Positions 8,678-17,506 of a stretch of 64,000 nt of DNA are shown one piece after another. The translations under genes and the position numbers were made by a program. The stretch is from CAJQQY01 sp045104975 (lineage in GTDB: Bacteria > Bacteroidota > Bacteroidia > Chitinophagales > Saprospiraceae): NCBI GenBank assembly GCA_045104975.1, contig JBGCCY010000035.1, positions 73,748 to 137,747 of the forward strand, written 5' to 3'. A model generated the notes under the pieces. It did no database searches. It was not told where the DNA came from and worked only from the letters and a program-made list of their open reading frames with translations. Each line of letters begins with the position of its first letter. Positions within the stretch are counted from its first letter, which is position 1.

Positions 8678-9361
8678 TTAATTAAATTGCCCATCCCCCA
8701 CTTTTGCATTAAATGGTTTACAGAAATACAAAACATATTCGTAATCCATCAAACTCATCGTGCTTGGCAAATCATAGGAATGTGCGCCTTCAAATTCCGT
8801 CACCGCTCCTATTTCAAAAGCTCCAGAACTAGTAGATGGATTATTGGTCAAATAAATATATAAACCTGGAAGTGCTGTAGATGCTTTATAATTGTCAGCA
8901 AAAGTAAGTTTTAAGACACCTCCTTCTTCTTTCAATATAAAATCCCCTTTTAATTCATAAGAACTCGTGGTTTGCAAGGACCCCGTTCTTTCTGAAATAG
9001 CTATGATGGTTTCTTCTCCAACTTCCACTAATAATTCCGCAGAAACTTGTTCTCCTGAAGGAGCTAAACCATCTACTAAAATGAGAACATTACCAAGTTG
9101 TAAAGCATTGGCTAGTCCTGTTTCAGAAATTGAAATGATGTTTTCATTGGAGCTACTCCAGTTCAAATCAATCATTGCTTCCATGCCTACTTGATCAAAA
9201 AAAGTAGCTTCAAATTGGTAAGAAGTTCCATTTTTCAACGTATCAATTGCATTAGAAATCCTTACTACAGGATCGACTCTATCTTCTATGATATCATCTC
9301 CAATACAGCCATTCAAGACTAAGGTCCCCAAGATTATTATTGCATAAACATTCTTCATCAT
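8678..9361 (-). CDS. Lipoprotein with Big2-like and DM13 domains
   Basis: A 227-residue lipoprotein: the N-terminus ends in a lipobox at LVLNGC (Cys19). Residues ~30-115 form a bacterial Ig-like (Big2) domain (WSSSNENIISISETGLANA). Residues ~125-222 match the DM13 domain, including the conserved cysteine in VLYFCKPFNAKVG. DM13 is proposed in the literature to take part in redox or electron-transfer reactions through that cysteine; the role remains unproven. The paired outer-membrane barrel downstream suggests both act at the cell surface. Confidence 0.75.
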   Translation of the reverse strand: MMKNVYAIIILGTLVLNGCIGDDIIEDRVDPVVRISNAIDTLKNGTSYQFEATFFDQVGMEAMIDLNWSSSNENIISISETGLANALQLGNVLILVDGLAPSGEQVSAELLVEVGEETIIAISERTGSLQTTSSYELKGDFILKEEGGVLKLTFADNYKASTALPGLYIYLTNNPSTSSGAFEIGAVTEFEGAHSYDLPSTMSLMDYEYVLYFCKPFNAKVGDGQFN

Positions 9362-9517
9362 TTTTCGTATAATTTTTAAAATTGATTAAAATACTGGTAT
9401 TTTCTATTATTAGAACATGTTTAAATTCCGAGTTGAAATTATGTTCACAAATTTAAAGGAAAGGAACAAAGTTTGTATCACAAAAGAATAACAAATAAGT
9501 ATACTTAATATTCGTAC

Positions 9518-10849
9518 ATGTCATTTATTAAATCTCTTATACCGCAGAAATTTCATAATGATCGAAAAGCTTTTCGTTCGATTTACTCTCTTATTGTTGT
9601 TGATATAATCATATTATTGGTTTCCTTGTCCTTTGTTCCAATTTTTCTTTTAATTGATTTTGTAGAAGGAGCATACATTATGTTTTATTCTTCGCTAGCT
9701 ACTTTGGGATATATTTTGATTTTGAACCTAAATCAAAACTTAAAGATAAGTGGGCACTATTTCATTTTCCAAATCATAGTCATTTGTTTGAGTATGATGT
9801 ATTTCACCGGTGGAATCTCTTCACCTTACCTACTTTGGTTATTCTGTGTCAGCCCTATCTCATTTTTCTTTTTCAAAGAAAAAACAGCATTATTCTGGAC
9901 AAGCATAATTATAATTGGTTTAATGTTTTTTGCTGTGGCTCAATTATTTGGATATCCATTCAAACAACAATTAACTCCAATGGTTCTAAATATTACTTGG
10001 ACCATTAGTTTTATTTTCGGAGTGTACATTTTTGTTTCCACCTTTAGAAATTTTCAAATTGGTCTAAAAAAGGTTAACCAAAAATTACAAACTATTAATT
10101 CTGAACTAAAAAATTCCAATCAAGAACTTGAACGATTTGCTTATATTGCTTCGCACGATTTGAAAAGTCCATTAAGAAGTGTGATAAGTTTTATTACTCT
10201 TTTTAATAAAAAATATAAAAATCAGATTGATGAGGAAGGTCAAGAATTTCTTGATATCATTGCCACCAATGCTGATCAAATGCAACATCTGATCGAAGAT
10301 ATTTTGGAATATTCTAAATCTAAAAACAGAGTGCTCAAAAAGGAAAAAGTAGATCTCAATAAAGTATTAAAGCAAATTATTTCCCACATAGATTCCAATG
10401 ATTTTTATTTAGATGGAAAAATTCAAGTCAGTTTACTTCCTGTTGTTGAATCTGATTTTACCATTTTCAAACAGCTTTTCCAAAACTTAATAGACAATGG
10501 ATTGAAATACAATCATGGTCATCACAAACTAGTTTCTATTCAATATTTAGAAAAAGAGACGGAGCTATATTTTCTAATCAAAGACAATGGGATTGGAATG
10601 GAAGAAGCCTATCTTGAAAAGATTTTTGAAATGTTTCAGCGTTTGCACAACAAAAGTGAATACCAAGGGACGGGAATTGGATTAGCAATTTGTAAAAAAA
10701 TAGTTCAACAACTTGGTGGTAAGATATGGGTAACTTCTAAACTAAATGAAGGGAGTATTTTTCATATAACTTTACCCAAATCTATCTTGTGGAGTGAAAG
10801 GAATAAAGAAGTCATAAAAGATGAAAGTTTACTTGGAATCGAATTTTGA
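9518..10849 (+). CDS. Membrane-bound sensor histidine kinase (orphan)
   Basis: A 443-residue kinase. About six membrane helices fill residues 20-178, with no large periplasmic sensor loop. A short coiled segment leads to the H-box FAYIASHDLKSPLR with the phospho-acceptor His213. The N-box (FQNLIDNGLKYN, ~321-332), G1 (DNGIGM, ~356-361), F-box (IFEMFQRLH) and G2 (GTGIGLA, ~384-390) are intact. The arrangement resembles phytochrome-type and cyanobacterial-type HisKA kinases. No response-regulator gene adjoins; the only one in the window is the NarL-type gene at 40388. The esterase gene begins 62 bases after its stop. Confidence 0.93.
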   Translation: MSFIKSLIPQKFHNDRKAFRSIYSLIVVDIIILLVSLSFVPIFLLIDFVEGAYIMFYSSLATLGYILILNLNQNLKISGHYFIFQIIVICLSMMYFTGGISSPYLLWLFCVSPISFFFFKEKTALFWTSIIIIGLMFFAVAQLFGYPFKQQLTPMVLNITWTISFIFGVYIFVSTFRNFQIGLKKVNQKLQTINSELKNSNQELERFAYIASHDLKSPLRSVISFITLFNKKYKNQIDEEGQEFLDIIATNADQMQHLIEDILEYSKSKNRVLKKEKVDLNKVLKQIISHIDSNDFYLDGKIQVSLLPVVESDFTIFKQLFQNLIDNGLKYNHGHHKLVSIQYLEKETELYFLIKDNGIGMEEAYLEKIFEMFQRLHNKSEYQGTGIGLAICKKIVQQLGGKIWVTSKLNEGSIFHITLPKSILWSERNKEVIKDESLLGIEF

Positions 10850-10911
10850 ATCTGAAACTAAAAATTAATTTATTATTTTGTAGCCTTCAATTTAAAATTA
10901 AAATCTACAAA

Positions 10912-11802
10912 ATGAAAAACCAAGGTTTAATCAAAACTTTCCTTTTTTCCATTCTCTTTTTATTTTCCTACCAAAATGTTCAAGCTCAAGGTATTCTGAA
11001 AGAAAAACAATCTATCCATAGTGATATTATGGATGAGGCAGTCAACTATTCAATTTTCTTCCCTCCTGGTTATGGATCTACCAATCGAAAATATCCGGTC
11101 GTTTTTGTTTTACATGGATATACTGATGACGAAACTGCTTGGGTACAGTTTGGAGAAATTGATCGTCAGGCTAATCAAGCAATGATTAAAGGTGAAATTC
11201 CGCCCATGATTTTGGTAATGCCAGATGCAAAAATTACATGGTATGTAAATGATGTGGAGGGAAAAAAGAGGTACGAAGATTTCTTTATTCAAGAACTTAT
11301 TCCTCACATTGATGCTACATTTAGAACTCTTCCTAAAAAAGATTTCCGAGGAATAACAGGTTTGTCGATGGGTGGATATGGTTCTTTATTATATGCGATG
11401 AAACATCCTGATTTATTTGTTTCCTCTGCTCCTTTGAGCGCCGCAATTTATACAGAAGAGACCGTTGCAAAATATGATCAAGATAGATGGAATAAAGTGG
11501 AAGGTCCCATGTACGGAAAAAATTTAGTAGGTGAAAAAAGAATTTCAGATCATTGGAAAAACAATAACCCATTTTATTTATTGAAAAAAATTGATTTGGA
11601 AAAACTGAAAAAAGTGAAATTCTATTTTGATTGTGGCGACGATGATTTCCTGTATGAAGGCAATTCAAAAATCCATATTGCCTTTAGAGATTTAGGGATT
11701 CCTCATGAATTTAGAATGAGAGACGGAGCACATAATTGGACTTATTGGAGGACTGGAATTATTCCTGCGTTACAATTTATTGGAGAAAGTTTCCATCGAT
11801 AA
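10912..11802 (+). CDS. Secreted esterase of the esterase D / PF00756 type
   Basis: A 296-residue alpha/beta-hydrolase with a signal peptide ending at VQAQ. A longer frame from a TTG at 10846 overlaps the kinase stop and adds a non-signal stretch, so I start at ATG 10912. The nucleophile is the serine of GLSMGG (about residue 152), the acid likely lies in CGDDDFLYEGN and the histidine in DGAHNWTYW. Relatives act on acyl esters such as feruloyl or S-formylglutathione esters. Export suggests an extracellular or periplasmic substrate, for example acylated polysaccharide, but this is not shown. Confidence 0.85.
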   Translation: MKNQGLIKTFLFSILFLFSYQNVQAQGILKEKQSIHSDIMDEAVNYSIFFPPGYGSTNRKYPVVFVLHGYTDDETAWVQFGEIDRQANQAMIKGEIPPMILVMPDAKITWYVNDVEGKKRYEDFFIQELIPHIDATFRTLPKKDFRGITGLSMGGYGSLLYAMKHPDLFVSSAPLSAAIYTEETVAKYDQDRWNKVEGPMYGKNLVGEKRISDHWKNNNPFYLLKKIDLEKLKKVKFYFDCGDDDFLYEGNSKIHIAFRDLGIPHEFRMRDGAHNWTYWRTGIIPALQFIGESFHR

Positions 11803-11813
11803 AAAAGATAATT

Positions 11814-11849
11814 AAAAAGCGATGTTAGGGCTCTAAACCCTAACACCGC
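11814..11849 (-). terminator. Intrinsic terminator of the coiled-coil protein gene
   Basis: The hairpin GCGATGTTAGGG (11819-11830) pairs with CCCTAACACCGC (11838-11849), with one mismatch. On the minus strand the stem is followed by T5 and then a second T-run. It lies 53 bases past the stop of the gene at 11902-14967. A second small hairpin (CATAGAATA arms at 11865-11887) sits between. Confidence 0.8.
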
Positions 11850-11901
11850 TTATCAAAGAAACAACATAGAATAATTACTATTCTATGCTAAAGTTTCATT
11901 T

Positions 11902-14900
11902 CTATTTATTATTTTCTTTCTTAATATCGTCTTTTATTTTTTTCAATTTCTCCTCAGCCGTTTTAATTTGCAATTGAAGTTCTTCATACTTCTTCAAATC
12001 TTTTTCAGCTTGAATCCGTTTTTCTTCCGCTGTCTTTAATTTTGCCTCTTCCTCTTGGATCAACTCTCTTTGTTCATTGATTTGATTTTTAGTATCCTCT
12101 TTGACTTTGGAAATTTCAAGTTTAGCTTGTTGTTTAGCTTCGTAGATTTCGTCAGAACTTTGTTTTTGAGTAGTAGCAATTTCTTCTAACGATTTTAATC
12201 TAGCTGCTTCTGCATCCTTGATGTATTGCTCCTTTTTAGCCTTACTTTCATTTCGTGTTTTAGCTTCTTCTTCCACCATTTGAATTTTCAATGCAGCCAT
12301 TTCCTCTTTAGCTTTTTGTTCCGCTTCAACTACTTGTCCCGCCATTTCCTCTAATTTGATGGCTGTTTCTTTTTTAGATTTAGCAATAGCTTCTACAGCT
12401 TGCATTTTTATGGTAGCCACTTCATTAGCTGCTTCCTCTTGGGTAGAAGAAACTTTTGCAGCTGATTCTTTCCTCGCTTCCAAAACAGCAATTGCAGCTT
12501 CTTCTTTCGCTTTTGCTGCGTTCTCTTTTGCAGCTTTTACCTCATTAGTTAATTGTTCTTTGGTCAAAGCTAATTCTTTAGCTGCTCGTTGTTTTGCTTC
12601 TGCCACTTGATTGGCTACTTTTTGCTTTTCATTTGCCGCATTCTCTTTAGTAACTTTAATAGCCTCTGCTTCATCTTGTTTGATTTTTGCAACTGCTTCG
12701 GCAGCATTTCTTTTTGATTCAGCTACATTATTAGCAGACTCTTGCTGAGCCAAAGCTTCCCTTTCTTTTGCTTTTGCTACTTCTTTGGCAGCCGTTTCTT
12801 GAGCTTTCCTCACTTCACTTGCTGCACGTTCTTTTGCTTCAGCCACTTCACTAGCAGACATCGTTTTCGTTTCTTTTTCTTTCTCTTTGGCTGCCTTAAT
12901 TTTAGCGGCAACTTCCTCTTGAATTTCTTTCATCTTATCTTGAGAAACCTTTTGTGAGGCAGCTATTTCTTGCGCATAAGTTTGCTTTGCGGCTTCTGCT
13001 TTTTGACTTGCAGTTGAAACATTTGTTGCTGCTTCTTTTTGAGCCTTAGCGATTTCTTCTTCTGCTCTCCTCTTAGCTAAAGCTACAGCCTCTGCCGCTT
13101 CTTTTTGTGCTTTTTCCTCTGCAATTTTTGACGCTTCAATCTTTTTTCTAACCTCTTCTTGAATTCTCGTAATTTCAACTTGCGCCTTTTCCCTAGCAGC
13201 AGCAACTTCTGTGGCAATTTTAGTTTTTTCAGCAGCAGCATTTTCCTGAGCAACTTTCACTTTTTCTGCTTCCTCTTTATTTATTTCTTGAATAGTTTGA
13301 GCAGCTTTAGTTTTGGCATCGATGACTCCCTGAGCAGTTGACATTTTTTCTTCTTCCGCTTTTGCTTTTGCTGCAGCAATTTCTTCCGCACTTTGTTGTT
13401 GAGTATTCACTACTTCCTCTTTTGCTTTTGCTTTTTCCTCAGCCACTTGTTTTTTAGTATTACTAATTTCCTCCGAAGCATTCTTTTTAGTTTCAGCAAC
13501 TTGTGTTGCAGAAGCCTCTTTTTGTTTCGCAACATTCTCTCTCATATCTGCTACTTCCGAAGCATTATTTTCTAAGATCAATGCTTTTTCTTCTTCCCCT
13601 TTTCTTCTAGCTTCAGCAATTTCGAAGGCAATTTTTTGTTTTTCCAAAACTCCATTTTCTCGAACCTGAGCTACTTTCTCAGCAGTCTCTTCTTTCACTT
13701 GAAGAATTTGTTCCGAAGCAGTTTTTTTACTTTCTACTACATCTTGAGTTGTTTTATTTTTTTCCTTCTTAGCATTTTCTCTTGCTTCGAGAATGACTTG
13801 TTTAGTTTCTTCTCTAATATTTGACAATTCATTTTGTGCATTTTCTTTTGCCGTAGAAACTTCATCAGCATATTCTAATTTTGCCAAATCAAGTTTTTCC
13901 TTAATTGCTTTAATTTCTTCCGCTGATTTTTTTCGAGCATCTGCTACTTCTTGTGCACTAGCTAATTTCGCTTTTTGAATTTCTTCCCCCGCTTTTTGTT
14001 TCGCTTCAGCGACATTCAAGTTAATTTTTTCTATTTCACCAGAAGCTTTTTCTCTCGCATCTCCAACAGAGGCAGCAACCTCTTGTTGAGATTTTTCAAT
14101 TTCGCTTTGTGAATTTTTTCTAGCTTCCAATACTTCATTTGCATACTCCGCTTTCTTTTGAGCAGCTTGCTCTCTTGCTGCTGCAACTTCCTTTTGTAAT
14201 GTTGCTTTGATTCGTTCTCCTTTATCTTTTTCTTCTTGAATTTCATCCCGCAAATTCTGTTTAGTCTCTGCTAATTCTTTTTTCAAAGCTTTTAATTCAT
14301 CATCATTTAGTAAGCTTGGATCAGTAATTCTTTGTACGTTTCCTCCAGGTTTTGTGCTACTGATATTATTACCACTTCCATTTGTTCTCGCGGTATTTCC
14401 ACTTGTTGGAGAAAAATCGTTTCCAGTCAAAACAGTATCATTTACTTGGGTTTTATCTACTGTTACATTAAAACAAGTAGACAAAGCTTTAAATTCTTTT
14501 TGACGATTGGCATTTACCGTAAATTTCACCATCCGATTACTTATATTATTTTTAATATAAATAGTATTGATAGTAGAAGAGGCAAACCAATTAATGGCAG
14601 GTAAATCCAAGTCTAAGGTGTTAGTTTGAGTTGGTGCACCACGCTTGTTTGTAATTTCTCCTGTTTCAATAAATCGATAACTCTTTCTCGCCTTGCTATT
14701 ATCCATAAAAATAACTTCGTCCCCTTCGTTCAAATCTACTCCATTCTTGGAAGTAAAAACCGCAGAAACTCCTTTTTCATCATTGACTAATTCAAGACTG
14801 TAAGAATAATTTCCTCTTACAACTAAAATTTGCTCAGATGTTCGAAGCAAATGCGTTCCCCCAATTTTTTTATTTTCAGAAATTATACTCCCACAATTTT

Positions 14901-14967
14901 GAGCAGACAATAATCCTATGGAAAATATTGAAAAAACGATTAAAAGAAATAATTTGGTAAGACTCAT
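11902..14967 (-). CDS. Secreted giant alpha-helical rod protein (Ala/Glu/Lys coiled coil)
   Basis: A 1021-residue protein. A signal peptide (cleavage near LLSAQ) is followed by a globular domain to about residue 175 with two cysteines (CGSI, STCF) and a Ser/Gly/Asn/Thr linker to ~213. The rest, about 800 residues, is one unbroken Ala/Glu/Lys helix with no prolines. Motifs such as EVAEAKxKAxEEI recur at steps of 18 or 22 residues, which fits hendecad (11-residue) rather than heptad packing. Such a helix would be over 100 nm long. No known domain is recognised; TolA-like or stalk-like roles are possible. It is a single gene with its own terminator. Confidence 0.8.
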   Translation of the reverse strand: MSLTKLFLLIVFSIFSIGLLSAQNCGSIISENKKIGGTHLLRTSEQILVVRGNYSYSLELVNDEKGVSAVFTSKNGVDLNEGDEVIFMDNSKARKSYRFIETGEITNKRGAPTQTNTLDLDLPAINWFASSTINTIYIKNNISNRMVKFTVNANRQKEFKALSTCFNVTVDKTQVNDTVLTGNDFSPTSGNTARTNGSGNNISSTKPGGNVQRITDPSLLNDDELKALKKELAETKQNLRDEIQEEKDKGERIKATLQKEVAAAREQAAQKKAEYANEVLEARKNSQSEIEKSQQEVAASVGDAREKASGEIEKINLNVAEAKQKAGEEIQKAKLASAQEVADARKKSAEEIKAIKEKLDLAKLEYADEVSTAKENAQNELSNIREETKQVILEARENAKKEKNKTTQDVVESKKTASEQILQVKEETAEKVAQVRENGVLEKQKIAFEIAEARRKGEEEKALILENNASEVADMRENVAKQKEASATQVAETKKNASEEISNTKKQVAEEKAKAKEEVVNTQQQSAEEIAAAKAKAEEEKMSTAQGVIDAKTKAAQTIQEINKEEAEKVKVAQENAAAEKTKIATEVAAAREKAQVEITRIQEEVRKKIEASKIAEEKAQKEAAEAVALAKRRAEEEIAKAQKEAATNVSTASQKAEAAKQTYAQEIAASQKVSQDKMKEIQEEVAAKIKAAKEKEKETKTMSASEVAEAKERAASEVRKAQETAAKEVAKAKEREALAQQESANNVAESKRNAAEAVAKIKQDEAEAIKVTKENAANEKQKVANQVAEAKQRAAKELALTKEQLTNEVKAAKENAAKAKEEAAIAVLEARKESAAKVSSTQEEAANEVATIKMQAVEAIAKSKKETAIKLEEMAGQVVEAEQKAKEEMAALKIQMVEEEAKTRNESKAKKEQYIKDAEAARLKSLEEIATTQKQSSDEIYEAKQQAKLEISKVKEDTKNQINEQRELIQEEEAKLKTAEEKRIQAEKDLKKYEELQLQIKTAEEKLKKIKDDIKKENNK

Positions 14968-15283
14968 ATGTTGATTATTTTTTCACAAGATAACTAAGTA
15001 CATCGAAAAATTTAAAACGTATTTCAAAAATAAAAAAGTGTTTATTTTGATTTTCAATTACAATCTAATAATTATAGTTTATAGGAGAAAAAGAGGGTAT
15101 TTAGAAATGATTGTTTTTAAACTAGGAACTTAAAAAAACAATATAACCCTTTGGCTATCAGCGACTTACGAATTTAGTTATTTAAAGAAAAATTTGATTA
15201 CTTATTAGATGTAATTTATTAAGGGAAGGTTGCCTTTACAGCATGTTTAAAATATTAAATATGTTCTAGATAATGAAAGTTAA
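14968..15283. other. AT-rich intergenic region
   Basis: These 316 bases lie between the start of the coiled-coil protein gene and the end of pyrB, both on the minus strand. They must hold the promoter of the coiled-coil gene, but I see no perfect TAnnTTTG match there. There is no convincing pyrB terminator, open frame or long inverted repeat. Confidence 0.5.
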
Positions 15284-16213
15284 TTATCGTTTTGCTGCTA
15301 AAAGATAAAGCACGGCCATTCTAATCGCTACGCCATTTTCTACTTGTTGTAAAATGATAGATTGGTCAGAATCCGCGACATCACTTGTCAATTCGACACC
15401 TCGGTTAATTGGACCAGGATGCATGATGATCACATCACTATTGAGACTATCTAGCATTTCTTTATTAACGCCATAATATTGCGTGTATTCTCGAATGGAT
15501 GGAAAATATTTAATGTCTTGCCGTTCCAATTGAATTCTTAAAACATTCGCGACATCACACCATTCCAAAGCTTTCCGAATATCATATTCCACCCCTACAT
15601 TCAATTCATTGATATACTTGGGTATAAGGGTTGGAGGGCCGCACACTTTGACTTTGGCTCCTAATTTTTGCAAACAAAAAATATTACTTAAAGCAACTCT
15701 TGAATGTAAAATATCTCCAACGATGACAATCTTTTTCCCTCGCAAATCTCCCAATTTCTCTCTCATCGAAAATGCATCAAGCAAAGCTTGAGTTGGATGC
15801 TCATGAGTTCCATCTCCAGCATTGATGATGTTGGCATCTATGTGTTTTGCTAAAAAAGCAGGTGCTCCAGGTGCTGGATGACGCATCACAATCATGTCCA
15901 CTTTCATGGATAAAATATTATTGACGGTGTCTAAAAGTGTTTCGCCTTTCTTGACAGAAGAAGAAGATGCGGAAAAATTTACCGTATCAGCAGAGAGTCT
16001 TTTTTCAGCTAATTCAAATGAAATTCGAGTTCGAGTAGAATTTTCAAAAAATAGATTGGCAACTGTTACATCCCGAAGTGATGGGACTTTTTTGATCGGT
16101 CGATTAATGACTTCTTTAAAATTCTCAGCTGTTTCAAAAATCAATTGAATATCCTGAGGAGTTAGATATTTAATTCCCAAAACATGTTTGGTACTGAGTT
16201 CCTTCTGAGTCAT
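15284..16213 (-). CDS. pyrB: Aspartate carbamoyltransferase catalytic subunit
   Basis: A 309-residue cytosolic enzyme that condenses carbamoyl phosphate with aspartate, the first committed step of pyrimidine synthesis. The carbamoyl-phosphate loop STRTR (residues 59-63), the HPTQALLDAF segment (~140) and HPGPINRGVEL near the C-terminus are present. The length is normal. No regulatory subunit (pyrI) adjoins. pyrR lies directly upstream in the same direction, so the pair is likely an operon in which PyrR senses UMP. A 183-bp nested palindrome fills the gap between them. Confidence 0.97.
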   Translation of the reverse strand: MTQKELSTKHVLGIKYLTPQDIQLIFETAENFKEVINRPIKKVPSLRDVTVANLFFENSTRTRISFELAEKRLSADTVNFSASSSSVKKGETLLDTVNNILSMKVDMIVMRHPAPGAPAFLAKHIDANIINAGDGTHEHPTQALLDAFSMREKLGDLRGKKIVIVGDILHSRVALSNIFCLQKLGAKVKVCGPPTLIPKYINELNVGVEYDIRKALEWCDVANVLRIQLERQDIKYFPSIREYTQYYGVNKEMLDSLNSDVIIMHPGPINRGVELTSDVADSDQSIILQQVENGVAIRMAVLYLLAAKR

Positions 16214-16227
16214 AATTTACTTTTTGA

Positions 16228-16410
16228 GATCGCTTCGCTGTCAGAGATCAGATCGTTGCTTTTGGCAACTGCTAGATCGCTTCGCTGTCAGACTGACGAG
16301 AGTTTTTTTGATTAACGATAATAATATATTGTAACTCAATATTATTATCGTCAGTCTGTCCTCTGACAGTAAGCGAAGCGCACGGTCTGATCTCTGATAG
16401 CGAAGTGATC
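16228..16410. repeat. Nested palindromic element between pyrR and pyrB
   Basis: Three inverted repeats are nested. The outer arms are 16228-16252 and 16386-16410 (23 of 25 pairs). The middle arms start at 16279 and end at 16380, with small insertions on the right. The inner arms are CGATAATAATAT at about 16315-16326 and its complement at 16339-16350. The 18-mer GATCGCTTCGCTGTCAGA occurs twice on the left (16228 and 16275). The right end reaches the pyrR stop codon, and the left end lies 14 bases before the pyrB start. G+C is higher than in the flanks. Confidence 0.85.
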
Positions 16411-16973
16411 TACTTCTTATATTTATCTTCTTTCTTTGCGTACAAAATTATTTTATCATTGCCCGTTTCCTCTTTCCATTGCACTTCCACATATGCTTCA
16501 TCTACCGCATCGACAATCACTCCTATATAATCAGATTGGATGGGTAAATGTCGATTAAACCTTCGATCTACAAGGGCTACTAATTCAACTTGTTGTGGTC
16601 GTCCGTAATGGTTTAAAGCAGTCATCGCAGCTTGAATCGTTCGTCCACTATACAAAACATCATCAATCAAAATCACTTTTTTATCATCGACCAAAAAGTC
16701 CATTTCGATTGGATCAGCAGAAAGTGGCTTGATCCGAGTTCGAAAATCATCACGATAAAAAGTAATATCTAATTTTCCGTATTCTATATTTTTGAGTTTA
16801 AGAATGGAGGTCAACCGATCATAAATTCGATCAGCTAAAAAAACGCCACGGGGCTGGACGCCGATGATACAGGTATTTTCAAAACGATCATAAGCCTCAA
16901 TCAATTGATGACAAAGTCGCTCAATCGTCAACTCAAATCGTTTATCTTCTAATATGATTTTACCTTTTTTCAT
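16410..16973 (-). CDS. pyrR: Bifunctional pyr operon regulator / uracil phosphoribosyltransferase
   Basis: A 187-residue member of the PyrR family. The PRPP-binding loop VILIDDVLYSGRT lies at residues 100-112, and GVQPRGVFLADRI at 38-50 is typical of the family. In Firmicutes PyrR binds pyr mRNA when UMP is high and causes attenuation; it also has weak uracil phosphoribosyltransferase activity. Whether it binds RNA in this phylum is not known from sequence. It leads pyrB, and its own start follows a candidate -7 element by only 8 bases. Confidence 0.94.
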   Translation of the reverse strand: MKKGKIILEDKRFELTIERLCHQLIEAYDRFENTCIIGVQPRGVFLADRIYDRLTSILKLKNIEYGKLDITFYRDDFRTRIKPLSADPIEMDFLVDDKKVILIDDVLYSGRTIQAAMTALNHYGRPQQVELVALVDRRFNRHLPIQSDYIGVIVDAVDEAYVEVQWKEETGNDKIILYAKKEDKYKK

Positions 16974-16981
16974 CTTGGCGG

Positions 16982-16989
16982 CAAATATA
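16982..16989 (-). promoter_or_regulatory. Candidate -7 promoter element of pyrR-pyrB
   Basis: On the minus strand TATATTTG, followed by CCGCC, matches TAnnTTTG perfectly and ends 8 bases before the pyrR ATG. The transcript would have a very short leader. No clear -33 box is seen. Confidence 0.5.
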
Positions 16990-17023
16990 GTGTTTTTGTT
17001 TTTAGTTAGATATTATTTTTAAG

Positions 17024-17485
17024 TCATTTTCCTTTCTTACCCTCTTTCATCATTTCGATGGCTTTGTTCAATCTTCTTACTCGAGTATCTTCCCTTTTTG
17101 CGTCCTCGATCCATTGCACATATTCCTTTTGATGAGTGTAGGAAAGGGTTTGGAAAAATGCTTTTACTTTTGGGTTTTCATTGATTAATTTTTGAAAATC
17201 TTCTGGAACAATTACGACTCTTGGTTTGGTATCTTCTTCCAGTTCAATATTAACGATGTCGCCTACTGTTTTTCCAATTTTCTCTCGAATATCTTTTAGA
17301 ATTATAAGAACATGGTCAGGCGAACCCATACGAGTGAGCAACCCTCGGTAAATTTCAGATTCAATTTTGGCGATAATTTTTACTCGTTTTTTGCCATATT
17401 CCTTTTCTACATCAAATGGAACTAAAACATACATTCCTCCACTTTTGTGCAATAGGATCTCTGCAGCGAATTTTCTTTTTCCCAT
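17024..17485 (-). CDS. DUF1905 / YdeI-type protein
   Basis: A 153-residue protein with an N-terminal DUF1905 beta domain (MGKRKFAAEILLHKSGGMYV, then IYRGLLTRMGSPDH) and a C-terminal helical YdeI/OmpD-associated segment (LSYTHQKEYVQWIEDAKRED). The C-terminal family contains proteins linked to bacteriocin protection, but its biochemistry is unsettled. The gene ends 50 bp before pyrR and follows the HlyD gene by 21 bp, so it may be read with the exporter genes upstream. A self-protection role beside a C39-type exporter is an attractive but unproven idea. Confidence 0.85.
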   Translation of the reverse strand: MGKRKFAAEILLHKSGGMYVLVPFDVEKEYGKKRVKIIAKIESEIYRGLLTRMGSPDHVLIILKDIREKIGKTVGDIVNIELEEDTKPRVVIVPEDFQKLINENPKVKAFFQTLSYTHQKEYVQWIEDAKREDTRVRRLNKAIEMMKEGKKGK

Positions 17486-17506
17486 GACATAAATTTAAAA
17501 AAGAGA

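Noticed and set aside
10846..10911. Upstream TTG start for the secreted esterase
   Set aside because: It overlaps the kinase stop and would put 22 residues before a clear signal peptide.
12356..14604. Several plus-strand open frames opposite the coiled-coil gene
   Set aside because: They mirror the Ala/Glu/Lys codon pattern of the helical repeat and have Ser/Phe-rich low-complexity products, typical of antisense shadows.
16228..16410. Insertion sequence between pyrR and pyrB
   Set aside because: There is no transposase frame. The element is only 183 bases, so at most a MITE-like or REP-like repeat.
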